Shown here piece by piece: positions 42,201 to 55,500 of a stretch of DNA of 64,000 nt. Under the pieces are notes generated by a model. That model saw only the letters and a program-made list of their open reading frames with translations, ran no database searches and was not told the origin of the DNA. Source of the DNA: Fragilaria crotonensis (Eukaryota > Bacillariophyta > Fragilariophyceae > Fragilariales > Fragilariaceae); contig JAKSYS010000003.1 in NCBI GenBank assembly GCA_022925895.1, forward strand, positions 372,001 through 436,000, read 5' to 3'. The first letter of the stretch is position 1. Each line of letters opens with the position of its first letter. The position numbers were made by a program, and so were the translations under genes.

Positions 42201-43965
42201 TCTATAGTGGTTGGTCTTAGTGCACTGTTCAGATGTAAGTGCAGTTCGATGTACTTTTTGGAGTCTGGAGTATTATTAGCTACCAAGCGCATGAATCGCG
42301 GTCCCGGCAGGCCGCGGTCACTTCCAATCACTTTTCGGCCCATCACTGGTCATGGGCAATATGCAGATTTTGTATATGTGAAGAAATGACTTCAGTGACA
42401 CCCATGCAAGTGCAAAATTGGATATGCTTTAAGACTTTTGGAAAAATGGCAATCTTATCAACCGACGACCAACCAAACTTTTGTTGAAGATGAAATATGC
42501 TGGCTCAGATGAAGAAGTGCTCATGCCATTACTTTCCAAACAAAATGTCTCAATGGATGAATGGGAAAGGGAACCTGACCAAATCACAGTGCGGCCATGA
42601 GGTCATTTCACTCGTTTATACTTCAAGGTCTGCGAGGAGTGTTCTGACTTGTCAGACCGCCAGCAATGCAAGGGACCACTCAGACAGGATGAGTTTTATA
42701 TGATGACATTGGCTTTTTTGAAAGCACCCCGCCCGTAGGAATTTTTTTGCGCATAAAAGGCTTTATCCAATGATTTTCCCTTTGGAAGTATCATTTAATT
42801 TAGCGAGTTGACGACTGTTGTAATATACTATTGAGGTTCGCAACCCAAGAGGACATGTGCCCTGACCAAAATCTCCTTTTCTCTATGGATACAAGAACAT
42901 GCAAAATCTCATTTTGGAGCTGGGACTTCCACAAAATGGGACACCCTCAGAGAATTATGGTATACCCAGCAGTTCTACTAGACATTGCAGAGGTTGGAGA
43001 GGGGTTGGGATTGCGGCCATGAAGACCAGTGATGTCGGCATGACATAACAGTCAAGATTCAACGTGGTGGCAGTGGGCTTAACAATCACGCCCATGTTGC
43101 AAGTGTGATGCAAAAAAGATGAGAGTTATCACAGCTGAGGCTTGACTTTTCTTCGGGTTGTGGCAGAATCTGGCGCAAGCAAAGTCCGGGCAGGTCTTAG
43201 TAGAGGAGTATCCCAGCAATTGAAAAGTAGCTCCAGGTTTAGGTCATAGGAGGTCCACAAGAGTCGATTTCGAGAGCGGCTTGAACGCCTTGCATCCAGT
43301 TGTACGTCGTACTACTCTCCCTCGTCCGTCCCGTATTGATTGCAAGAAAAATTGGGTGAAGGGTTGTCATCGAGTGTCTTCAATCATTTCCTCTCTGTAG
43401 GCTGATGGGATTTTCCACGCATTGGCAAGGCCGTTGTTGTCTCAGCCAACTGACACTAATTAGAGAAATCTTGCGTACACTGTTGTACAGGTTTAGTATA
43501 TGAAATTATGCAAATTCTATATGAGGCTATTTGAATAATTTTGCCGTTTGTCTGTTGTTTTCATATGCATGGTGTGCAAGACATTTCATTCTCTAAAGGC
43601 CATTAAAAGTGTGCTTTAGAATTTTCATGCTAACCTTCAATTTGGTGCTCCCCCCAGCTTTTATGAATGATCACATGGCAGTAACTCCCAATCCAAGACA
43701 TGTTCTAACAAGGGTCATGAGCGGGGGTGTCCCTCTTTCAGTCCTGTTATGCATAATTTGAATCATGACACTTTGGAAACTAAGAACTCTCAAATGAACA
43801 TTCAAGTTAAAACAACAGTATTCAATGATATACACCAATTTGTTTGTTTCATTGCGTAGTCCATGAGGAATATGATTATGTTTCACTGAAATGCCAGACA
43901 TTTCTCTATTCATTCTTATTTATAGCAATAAATACCGGATTACCGGACAGAGAGAGTATCGGACA
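42201..43965. other. Gene-free region, probably transposon debris
   Basis: No reading frame above 80 codons and no domain is recognised. It differs from the flanking spacers in having almost no GTAC words, and it resembles the relic-rich DNA that follows. Confidence 0.4.
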
Positions 43966-45440
43966 TCATCCCAGTTGCTTCCTTGATCTTGTGGACCAGC
44001 CCTTTTTGGGTAGGCTCAACATTTCATTCAGCAAAGAATTCCTACTGAAATTGATGCCAAGAAATTCAGTGAATGTGCACTCTCGCGTGAAGCTCAAATT
44101 CTTTGGCTTCCAAGTTGGAGCAAAGCTTGTCAAGATCACCTTCGTTGCGGTAAGCAATACCTTAATCATCAATTTTGAAAATGACCACTAAGTTGTCCTT
44201 TGAAGAGTAAACAGGGGTCATTAGCGCAGGCCTTAAAGCCTTCTTCACGTAGAACCTTTGACAGGAGCAAGGTCCAATGTCTTGGCACAGCCATAAATCT
44301 ATGCGAGACCTGGATGCAGGTGGTGTGGCTCTTTACAGGCAGTGTGGAATCCAAACGGCAAATGGATCCAGAAGGGATCCAAAAGGGCTTCTTGAATGAA
44401 TGCGCTGCTGAAGCCAATGGTGCAGGTTTTCCAATTAATGAGAGCATAAGAAGGAACAACCAAACAGCACTCCTAACCACAAATGAGCCAAAAATCTCCT
44501 GAGCATTTTCTTGGAGATTGCCGAGCTTGTACACAGTAATGCGCTTTGTACTTAGTGGTTGTTTTATCAGAAGTACTACTATGTTAACGGCAAAAGACCA
44601 AGGTATTCAGGAAAAATCAAGTCTTGGCTTTGGTGATTGGCCCTTCTTTCAAATGTCATTTTCTGCAATGATTGAATTTTATCATTTGCAGCCATCGTCC
44701 ATTTTTGATGCTGTCGCGGTCATTCATTGCCTTGTTAAAGCTAAAAGTGTCAGGATAACTGACACTTGCCTACTAGTAGTAAGATGAAGGAGGTGGCAAG
44801 CGGCACTCAGCAACCTCATTGTTGTAGAGCCATTTGATAGAGGTATCATTAATCTCAGTGTTGTAATAGTGTCCTTGTATCCAAGATGGACAGGAGCCGA
44901 ATGTGGATTGCATTGTCTTGATGAGCTGGAGTCAAATGACATGGAACATGTGGTCATCCTCAACTTCCTCCTTCACTAGTATGCTCATGAGACTGGGGTC
45001 AAGAGGAGAGAGATGGAATTTGGTAGTGGTGAGATGGTTTGTTCTATCATACTTCTTGTCATACAGGACGAGCTGCTGGGAACTAAGAGTCCTGGTGGTC
45101 ACGACGGTGTAGCGGGAGTGACCCTTGATGACATTCGTCATCACGGAAGAGCGAGTTCTCAGGATCGGGGAGATAGGAAATGGTATCCATCCCGCAATCA
45201 GTGCGATAGTCCCAGACATGATTTTGAAATTTGACAAAGCTGTTGGCTTGCTTGAAAAGAGTCATCATGCCTGTACAACAAAAGTTACACCCCGTATGGG
45301 AGGCGGAGGCATGGATAGGCTGGGCGGAGTTGGTTTGGAGACGTGAGGTCCTCATTGGCGGCGCTCGGATCACCAACCCAACCGTGTGTTGGCTTGCCGC
45401 CAGTCCAAACGAACCCATCATCCATAGAAAGGGAAGCAAT
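43966..45440 (-). mobile_element. Broken Ty1/copia relic, minus strand
   Basis: Pieces of a copia polyprotein lie in several minus-strand frames. The reverse-transcriptase part at 44169-44534 has PRHWTLLLSKVLREEGFKAC and NDPCLLFKG. The neighbouring part has FTREC then FTEFLGINFSR, as in diatom copia elements. Upstream pieces up to 45440 fit the region before the reverse transcriptase. It is broken many times and clearly old. No LTRs were recognised for it. A separate short plus-strand reverse-transcriptase scrap (LLIYVDDLTVVAS) lies at about 45990-46031, just outside it. Confidence 0.6.
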
Positions 45441-46149
45441 GTTGCCCATGATGGGCTTACTTTACAGGCAGCAGCGATAGGGCCGGGTACAGGTGGCGTC
45501 GGAGACGCAGTGCGGGGCGGGAGTTGGTGTCAGAGACATCACCTTGTTGGAGAGAATGGGAAGAAAAGTATAGAAAGATCGTAAATTGCTGGCTACTAAG
45601 CATGGTGTGCTTTTAGATGGAAAATAGGATAGCCTCATTGGAAACTAGGGCGCTTGGAGAGACTTCTTGCTTGGTTCTTGGCTCGTAAGCGGCGCCGGTA
45701 GATACTAGTCAACAACGTTGCCATAGGGCTGTAAGGAAGGATGAGGGGGTTAGCCAATTCATTGGGCAAAATACCCACCACATGACTTTCACAGGAGATG
45801 ATAATCAAGCAAGTGGTAGAAATTACTAGTATGCAGTACGATACAAAAAGAACGTTCACAGAATTATTGGCTTTGAGCAAGCATTCTGGCATGTCAAATG
45901 TATCAAAGATAAACTTGTCAGCCAAACATGTCAAAGTCATTTGAGCTGTTCGTTCAAAATCACTTAGACACCGGGCAATACTTGGAAGCGTGCTTCTCAT
46001 TTATGTGGATGACCTCACAGTAGTAGCTAGCATAGTAGTGGACTGATGCTGGAATTGTATTTCCAGTGCAGCATAGGCTTCAATTCTGGTGCTCCCAGAG
46101 TCCCTGCAACTAATGCTGGCGGGAGTCACGGCAACCAGCAGCGTGATAA

Positions 46150-46378
46150 TGCTTTCTTCCTAGCGGGAGAGCACAATATCGCGCATGTGTTGGTGGTGCC
46201 TAGATACATGTACCAGTACAACAGTACATGCTGGGATAAAAGTTAAGGAGGGCTCACAATTTCCGTTTTAGTCAACTTCACTAAGTCCATCTAGTACAAC
46301 ATGCCAAAACATACATTGTCAATAGTCCTGCAATCGCTACGATACATGATTCCTAGCGCTGCTGGGTGGCTCAAATCA
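46150..46378 (+). repeat. Left LTR of the copia fossil
   Basis: It matches 56446-56674 along its length with many substitutions and small length changes. Shared blocks include GAGAGCACAATATCG, GGAGGGCTCACAATTTCCG and GCTGGGTGGCTCAAATCA. Confidence 0.7.
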
Positions 46379-48341
46379 ATTTATCAGACCCAGATATGCT
46401 GTTGAGCAATGATGGTAAGGGCATGTTGTGGGACAAAATTGCCTCACCCTTCTGTTTGAAAGGCAGCATGTGCTGACGAGCACAAAAAGGCGTTGCTCCC
46501 GACTATGCGTCTGTTCTTCCGTACTACTGATGGCCCATTGGGCTGCGTACACGCATGGCTTAACGGGCCACATTGTAGTGAGAAAGCGGAATCATCCCTC
46601 GAGATTGGTACCGAGGTGTAGCAATGAGATCATTTCGACGTGAGTCGAGACAAAGTCTTGAAACCAGGCATTTCATCATTCGAAATGCACAGTTGCTCCC
46701 GGAACCCATGTTAAACTGTTCTAGGAAAAATGTCACAGTGCTCATTGATGAACAGAACCATGGGTACAGTGGCACCACCCTAGCATGTTAAAAAGAAGGA
46801 TAACAAGTGTTATTGGTTGACAATGACCATTATTTTTTTGTGGTCTTGAAATGACTGATTTCAAGGCATGACAAATGACTTTCAATGACCTTTGGATCAC
46901 AAATAGATGATATCTTGCTTGTCAAAAGTGCAATCACATTCTGGCATTCTCACCTTACTTTTTCTAAATTGGTTTGCTCACTGAACAATGGCTGCTGTTG
47001 CCAACACCGCTTGTACCGCCTTCACTAATGGCTGCCCTTGTTCGCATTGGCATCATCGCTGCAACGCGTGCTGCCATTCTTGTCGAGAAAGGGTTCCAGA
47101 CAATCTTGGACCTTGCCACGGTCCAGGACGAAGACTTGGACAAGTTGCCAAAGCATGTCGAAGCGTGGCGCAACCCAGCTGCGGCTCCTGGCGCTCAGGT
47201 CCGAATCCCCTTCGTGTCCTTTTCCAAGTTGAAGGCCACGCGTTCTGGGTGCTCGCGCAACGTAGTATTGGAGTTGACGCGCCTTTGGCCACCGACTTCA
47301 CTGATGACGTTATTGCCGAGGTACTTACAAGGATGAAAGCTGACAAGGACTATAAAAGGGCCACGGAGGATACAGATATCACAAAGCCACCAGCAAAGTT
47401 AACTGTCCTGGTCAAGTGGACCAAGTTTTGGGAGCTTTTTACGACTATTTGGGTCATATCAACAAGGGTGCCGCTTTGACTCTACTGACGTATCTGGTGA
47501 TCAGGGATCACAAGGTCGTGACTCCGGAGTTACTTGCAGCTGACTATGCATCCACTCAGGAGCGGTTGTTTGACACAACAGCGCTTAGCTAGTAGAGCCC
47601 ACTTTGAGTTGGACAATCGCACTCTGTACGATGAGTTCAAGCCTTTGATAGTGGACGGACCGGGTTGGAGTTTCATCACGGTACGTCCTCAGCTAAGCTC
47701 ACACGCAAGCAGCCAGCTTACGCTTCGATTGCAAGTTCAGCCTACCAAGACCGTGCAAAAGGTTTTAGCTTTGCAAATTATGTCACTCTCTGCCCTGACA
47801 GCTCATATTGAGTTGATGGACTTGGATGAACCAGTGTCGGAGTCAAAGAAAGTTACTGACTTTCTAGAAGGCATTCGCGACGATTCAAAGCTCACGACCG
47901 GTAAGTCCATTGTCCTTGGCGACCCAGCAAAGTTGGGAAACGTGGAGGAATGCCGGCAGTAATTGAGCTTCATTGTCCAGGACATGGCTGCACAGAGTAA
48001 ACGGAGCGGCATGGTGTTTCATCCGTGGCTAAGGATGGCTGCGGCATGAAAGGAAGGTTGCTTGTTGACAAGGTCAAAGGCGGGAGTTATACGGATGAGC
48101 AGTTTCGGTCTTTGTCCGAAACGTTTCTAGAAGTTTCGCGATGAAGCGCAAAAGAAGAAAAAGGAAATAGCGGAGGGTACGCAAGGAAAAACGCAAGCTT
48201 GCATAAGCGAAATCCGAACAACGTGACAATGAGTGTGCGGAGGGTGACGAAACGACTGAACCAGCAGCGTTGGCTTCAGGGAGTACGTCAAATGCCAGCG
48301 CGCCATTCGGTCTGAACGGCAACAAGAACAAGAAACAGCAG

Positions 48342-51300
48342 TATGGAAGTGTATAATTCGATTTTTTTAATTCAAGTTGTATTATACTGTATTATACCAT
48401 ACTATACCACGTGGTATAATACAGCTGTTTTGATAGTAGCCTGTAGTCTAGTAGAGTACCCCAGTACTGCCAACACGGAATCAAGCCAGGTGGTGGGCCC
48501 GCCGCAGGTGGAAAATTTTGTTGAGTTTGGTGTAGGCACTTCTTGCAGAACATCATGTCGGAATTTTTGTTTGGATGATGTTTGTTATGATGCTTTCACA
48601 CATTTTCCAAGGCTGGCACTGTGTTGTAAGAATTGTAAGGGCAAAACATAGTTTTAGTAATGTTAAAGTCTCCTTCCATTTCTGTTGGCAGCTTGAAAAC
48701 ACTCATACATATTCACATCAAACTCATTCATTTGAGAGCCTTTGGCATTATATTTTACTTATATGTCCAATGGAAGTTCGCAGTTCACAGTTCACAGTGT
48801 TGTTCCGGAGAGTATCCCCTGTTTTATTGAGATAATTGAGTTTGGCTCCTTGTTGATATGCATTGACCCTCCATAGAAGCATCAAGCTAACCAAAAGCTC
48901 TACTGTGATTCTTGCTTCTTGCACTTCAGTCAATTATCTTGTAGTCTTCCTCAGCATTATTGCAATCTTGGGCGTGTCTGTCTCTGACTCATCTCCTCTG
49001 AACCTGTAGGATTCAACGAAATGTTCACAAATTTTTTCCTATTCCTCATATTTAGATTCACCTCTTATATTTATGTGCTTTTGTGCTGGTTGCAGATCTG
49101 CTGGAGGATGAAAACACTATCAGAATTGTGTATGCATGATGATACTCCTTGTCGTTCAAAACACCCGCATTCAGGAATTATTCACGGTCTTTTTCCGAGT
49201 AGTGATGACTATGACTACTGGGCCCCCTCGAGCAAGTAGTTAATCAACTAGTAATCAACTACCAGTGACTACCCCATGACTACCGGGACTTTGCGCCATG
49301 CACGAAATTTTGTTTCACCCAAATAGTGCCAAAATACTAGGCCATAACAAGATCACTGAAGCAACACTTTTCATGGTGGTCAAGAGTTATAACCCTGAAA
49401 TTATTGCATTTGCTGCAACAACTATTTGATTCACAAAATTTGATGGCAAACTGTATTCTGTTCAGCGCAGCGGGGCTCAATGAAGCTAGAGCTGCAGCCT
49501 GCAAAAATGGGTGGCAACTACTGCATTTGTGACAACATGCAAGAAAGTCAAGCATTTGGTTGTACTAGTCAGGCCTGGTCTACCATCGTCCAGCAAACAA
49601 GTAGATATGCATGGCAGCCTGCAAGACCTGTAAAAAGATTTTTTAATCAGGGCAAGCACAGGCATCTCCACCATGGCCATGCACTCCTACTCAAGGGCCA
49701 AATCACCAAATGGCGCAGCAAATGCTTTTTGAATCCAAAACGTTAGTAACAATGCCAAGAGGGCATGAAGGCCAAGATGATGACTGCCCTTGCTGACTTT
49801 TCTGTGTCCAACATGCACGCATTCAAGGCTCTAGCCGGCAAGGGCTTCAAAAAGTCTATCCTCCAGACTGTCCATGACATTGATTGTGGTTGCATCCTCT
49901 GGGCACATTGATGTCAAAAACCTAATGCTGAGTTGCGTGCATCACTGGGTTGGGTTCAATTCTTATCAAAGCTGCCTCAGGATCCATGAGATGATTGACA
50001 AAGTCAGTGAACAGCAGGCAGTGGAGGCACTTGGAAGGACCAAAGAGCTGGCTTTCACCTCCTCTGGAGGAGTTTGAAGCTTTCCTTAAACAGTTTCAGC
50101 AGATGGCACAATCACTTGAGCAGATCAAGGCACCAACTTTACATGGTAGTAGCCTACTGAATGACATGCATAGGTGATTGAGTTGTGATACTATGACAAC
50201 AACTCTTGAAAACTTGTAAAAACCTCCAAAACTTCACAATAAATGAAGTCATAAACACTCACTGACCCAACACATGACTCATTTTTGTAGACCTATTATC
50301 AATATGTGTTAATGATGCTCTTACAGAATTGGCGCAACTTTTCTATTTCTTGAAATAACAGATACAATGAGATTTGTTGACCAATGAGTAGAATCTTGGT
50401 AGAAGTGCAGGATACTAGAGCCTTGAACTGCACACAACAACTCAAATGCTCGGTGTGCAGGTGTGCATGATGTGTGCAGAAATTAAAGGGAGATCACATC
50501 CTCCAATCATAAGTAAGCAACCTGACAAAGTCAAGTGAAGAATCCAGTATCAATAGTCCAATGGGATTGTGATTTGACCTTGCACACAACAACTACTACA
50601 TGAAACAAATGCAATAAGGAGTAACAACTGCTCAACAGGTTTTTGTCATGCAGTGCTACAAATGCTTGAGTCTATGATCAGATGCATAATAATGATTCTA
50701 TCACAGAACATTTTCCAATGAATGTGATTCCTTAGGCTTCAAACTGGGGACAAGCAACTGCCATTTTGCTTCACCTTGGACTGAAACCAAAATTTCTGAC
50801 ACGGACAAGAGTGACAACTGCTCAATGGGTCTTCATCATACAGAGGAACAAATGCCTGAGCATATTGTCAGATGCATGACAATGATTCTATCACCGCACT
50901 GTTTGCAATGAATGTGATTCCTAGGGCTTCAAACTGGGGACAACTTTCATTTTGCCTTATCTTGGGCTGCAAATGCAATTCATGACAAGGACAGGAGTGA
51001 CAACTGCTCAACAGGTTTTTGTCATGCAGTGCTACAAATGCTTGAGTCTCTGATAAGATGCATGATAATGATTCTATCACAGAACATTTTCCAATGAATG
51101 TGATTCCTTAGGCTTCAAACTGGGGACAAGCAACTATCATATTGCTTCACCTTGGACTGCAGCCAAAATTCTGACACGGACAAGAGTGACAACTGCTCAA
51201 TGGGTCTTCATCATGCAGAGAAACAAATGCCTGAGCATATTGTCAGATGCATGACAATGATTCTATCACAGCACTGTTTGCAATGAATGTGATTCCTAGG

Positions 51301-52559
51301 GCTTCAAACTGGGGACAACTTTCATTTTGCCTTATCTTGGGCTGCAAATGCAATTCATGACAAGGACAGGAGTGACAACTGCTCAACAGGTTTTTGTCAT
51401 GCAGTGCTACAAATGCTTGAGTCTCTGATAAGATGCATGATAATGATTCTATCACAGAACATTTTCCAATGAATGTGATTCCTTAGGCTTCAAACTGGGG
51501 ACAAGCAACTGCCATAATGCTTCATCTTGGACTGAAACCAAAATTTCTGACACGGACAAGAGTGACAACTGCTCAATGGGTCTTCATCATGCAGAGAAAC
51601 AAATGCCTGAGCATATTGTCAGATGCATGACAATGATTCTATCACCGCACTGTTTGCAATGAATGTGATTCCTAGGGCTTCAAACTGGGGACAACTTTCA
51701 TTTTGCCTTATCTTGGGCTGCAAATGCAATTCATGACAAGGACAGGAGTGACAACTGCTCAACAGGTTTTTGTCATGCAGTGCTACAAATGCTTGAGTCT
51801 CTGATAAGATGCATGATAATGATTCTATCACAGAACATTTTCCAATGAATGTGATTCCTTAGGCTTCAAACTGGGGACAAGCAACTGCCATTTTGCTTCA
51901 CCTTGGACTGCAGCCAAAATTTCTGACACGGACAAGAGTGACAACTGCTCAATGGGTCTTCATCATACAGAGAAACAAATGCCTGAGCATATTGTCAGGT
52001 GCATGACAATGATTCTGTCACTGATCATTCTTTGATGAATATAACTTCTCAGTTACCAGCCACTTCGCGCTGATATGGGCAATTGTGCTACTTTTGAACT
52101 ATCATGCCTCATATCAGCACCACAGCACCACAACCATCATCATCAGGTGTAAAGATAACAGGAATGGGACCTCCTTAATGTGTGTCTTTCTTATTGGCAA
52201 CATTGTGCTTATTCTTCCCTGACTGGTGCAGGACTCCTCTGTTCTGCACACCAACTACGAGTATACACTATACACAACACACCCGGTTCTCAGTAGTCAC
52301 ATTTTTGACTACTGATTGATTACCCCACAATGCTGGTAGTCAGTGGTCATCAGCAGTCAGTCATAATCAGTTGTTATAATCAAGTTTTGACTCTATACTT
52401 GGCCCCGTGATTAGCAAACCCTGCCCGCATTACCATGAAACCCTAACCCTAAACACGATTCTAATTATACAATTATACAACACCCTCAAAAATGGAGTGG
52501 TATTATACCACGGTATAATACAATTTGTATTATACCCATACGAAACATACACATCCATA
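48342..52559. mobile_element. Inverted-repeat DNA element inserted in the copia fossil (8-bp target duplication)
   Basis: AACAGCAG occurs at 48334-48341 and again at 52560-52567, flanking a 4218-bp insert. The insert begins TATGGAAGTGTATAATTCG and its other end, on the minus strand, reads TATGGATGTGTATGTTTCG (16 of 19 match). Both ends continue into TTGTATTATAC and GGTATAATAC palindromes. An 8-bp duplication fits hAT, P or Merlin elements, and 9 bp (AAACAGCAG also matches) would fit Mutator. The superfamily is open, since no transposase is recognisable. The interior holds the A-B satellite array (50622-52056) and clusters of the word GTAGTCA/TGACTAC near 49200-49290 and 52290-52350. Confidence 0.8.
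50622..52056. repeat. Higher-order satellite: alternating A and B monomers of about 188 bp
   Basis: The repeat period is 375, 375 and 376 bp. Each period is a dimer of two diverged halves. A monomers start near 50622, 50997, 51372 and 51748; B monomers start near 50811, 51186, 51562 and 51938, and the last is partial. A has ACAACTGCTCAACAGGTTTT and TCCTTAGGCTTCAAACTGGG; B has ACAACTGCTCAATGGGTCTT and TCCTAGGGCTTCAAACTGGG. Dimers are nearly identical to each other, while A and B differ strongly. The same 70-codon minus-strand translation occurs unchanged in three copies (50868, 51243, 51619). That follows from the repeat and is not evidence of a gene. Confidence 0.93.
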
Positions 52560-55500
52560 AACAGCAGGCTTGACTAGGGCATCTCAGCTCTGCCCTTCGC
52601 GGTTGGAGGCTGAGCCTCAATTCTTGCTTTCAGAGTCACGCACGCACAATACGTCTAATTGATCTTCGAAGCGTCGCCAAAGTTCGAGGTCGGTCGGACT
52701 GCGCTCGACTGCTCCCATACGGATACCTCCTGTGCGGGTTCCAAAAGGGCAGTGTTGGAACTGACCGGTGAAATGGTCACGGTCCAGCGGTGCAGAAAGT
52801 CTCAATTACCACAGCGTTGACGATGTGGTGGGAAAGTCCGACAACGGCAGAACCATGGATGCTGGTGATTAATGAAGCTCTGAATTTCAGTGAAAGCCTG
52901 AAGGGATCATGCCTCTGCCTGAATCAGTTAAGGGCAGCTGGTAACCTTGTTCGGATCACGCCAATTCAGTTTGATGCTTCCTCAACACACTCAATCACGG
53001 TGCCGGATAGATTGGAGTTACCGCTTGAGATGAATGGTGTCATATCCATCAGATCGACGCTTACCAGACAGGTGTGTAAAAATTTGTTGAATTAACAGAG
53101 AGAGACCCTGGTTCCTCTAAGTTTTCCTAAACGGAGCACGCAGCTCACGCTGGTTGGTTCGTAACTGTAGTCCGAGTGACACATGATACTCACATTTGGC
53201 ACTCGCCTGACGAATGCAAGTAGGAGGAAAGTTGTGCTAGTAAGCCCCGGCGTTCGCCAATTCTCACCAAACGGCGGTGCGTTGCGGTAGCATCTCGTAT
53301 GTGCCTCCAATATCCGGCTGAACTTTGCGAAAGCGACGAGCTAGCTTCTCGATTGGTTGCGGCTATCAGCGTTGAATCATTCACGGAGAATGGGGATGGA
53401 CTAGACGAAATGCTGGGAGACTCAGCTGCAAGACGACGGAGGAGGATTGCCGGATTTGCGGCTTTTTCTCACGTGAGGACAGAAGCCCTGTGATCCTCAC
53501 CAAGGATATCTTGGCTAAGCGCTGGGGTATTGGCTTGGATACTGCACACTAGACGCTATCAATGACAACGCAGTTTGGGGTAAGGAGAGTTCTAAACTCT
53601 GTAGAACGCCGACAAAGAAACCGGCAAACTCAGTTACGCTTCCCAACGTTAAACAACACTAAGAAACTTTATACGGACAAGGTCTTCTCATCAACTGTTA
53701 CACCCTTAACAGATGATGAGTTATCGGATCCGGTTGTACAAGGAAGGATTGCGGAGCTCAACTTGGCAATCACAGCAAAGATTGGTGACATGCTGAAGGA
53801 CGCTGAGATTGACATAGAGCTGCTTGCAGCCATACCCGAAGTACCGGATGATGTATTCTTGCCAGATCCGGGTGACGAGCCAGCCGCAGGAGATGCTGTC
53901 ATGCCCAAAGCTGATGACTACACGCCCGAAGTTTTTGACAATTACCTTACTGCGGAGGTGCTCTCGCCAAGAAATATGGGGACTATTGCCAAGGCGAAAG
54001 TGACGGGTGGGAAGCGCGATGAGATGGGAACGCGATTGGGAAGCGTCACAGCAACGCAGCCAATGCGCGACACCAGAGAATATGAAGTCAAGTTCCCAGA
54101 CGGAGCAACTGATGTGTTCGCGGCGAATTTCATTGCTGAGAACCTTTATGCCCAAGTCGACGACGAATGTAACTCCTACTCAATTCTGAGCAAGATCATT
54201 GATCACAAGAAAGACTGTTCTGCTGTATTGAAGGGTGACGCGTACTATGTGCTGGCAACAAAGACTGGGGTACTTTGCCGACGGCAAACCACCAAGGGCC
54301 CGAAGGTGCTTGTCAGTTGGAGAGATGGGTCCTTGTCGTGGGTGCCGCTCAAGGACATAAAGGAGTGGAATCCAGTCCAAGTTGCCAAGTGTGCTGTTGC
54401 TAATTAAGTTCTTGAGGAACCAGTTTCGCCTCGTGGGCTCGTCACGTACTGCGGAAAAGAGACAGAATCATACGCAAAGTGAAGTCTCAATACTGGGATC
54501 GCACACACAAGTATGGAGTCTTATTGCCGAAGTCGGTCGCTGAGGCGTTGCGAATTGACAAGGAAACGGGGACAACATTCTGGAAAAAAGCAATTGAGAA
54601 GAAAGTTGGTACAATTGACATAGCTATTGAGTTCCCAGATGACAACAAAGCGCCGATTGGGTATCAGAAGTTAGACTGCCCTATGATGTACAATGTTGAG
54701 GTGACATTGGAGAGGAAAGCTAGATTTGTTGCGGGCGGACACCAGACTGAGCCAACCAAGGACATCACATTTGCAAGTGTTGCCGTGTCGCAAGATAGAT
54801 TCCAATTAGCTTTTCTCGTCGCGGCACTAAATGATTTGGACATACTGAGTGCCGATGTGAGCGGAGCTTACCTGAATGCAAAGAAGGCTGCTGAAAAGGT
54901 ATACACAATAGCCGGCAAGGAGTTTGGGCCTGAAAGACAAGGGCGTGTGGCTATCATAACGCGTGCATTGTATGGGTTACGGAATTCGGGCAAAGCGTGG
55001 AGGGACCACATGGCTGCTACACTTCGCAATTTTGGTTACACGTCGTGCAAGGCAGACCCAGACGTGTGGATGATGAAGCCGAAGTTGAAGCCAGACGGGA
55101 TTCAAGTATTGGTCCTACGTGTTGCTCTATACAGATGGCATCCTAGTTATCAAACCAAAGGCTGTCATGGAGTGGTTGGCATCCCGATACACTTTGAAGG
55201 CGGGCAGTGTGAAGGAACCAGACCTGTACCCTGGATTGCAGGTCAGCAAGTTCTGCATTGAAGACGAAGAGAATCCTGAGAAGCCCCAATGGGCAATGTC
55301 CTTGGAAAATATGTGAAGCAAGCTGTCGCAGAAGGTGATCTGGAGCTGTCGATGGTCGACCAATGTTTGCCGACTAGAGTATTGACACCGTTGTCGCAAG
55401 GGCACCGACCAGAACTTGATCAATCACGTGAGCTTGATGGAAAGCGAGGTCAGTGTTATCAAAGTCTGATTGACGTTCTGCGTTGGATCTGTGAACTTGG

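Noticed and set aside
50868-51831. Three identical 70-codon minus-strand frames
   Set aside because: They are a by-product of the 375-bp satellite period. There is no family and no selection signal beyond DNA identity.
50622-52056. A CRISPR array
   Set aside because: Units of about 188 bp with no short repeat-spacer pattern, in a eukaryotic nuclear context.
52449-52462. Telomere-like (CCCTAA)2 word
   Set aside because: Two units only, inside the end of a transposon. Not enough to call an interstitial telomere.
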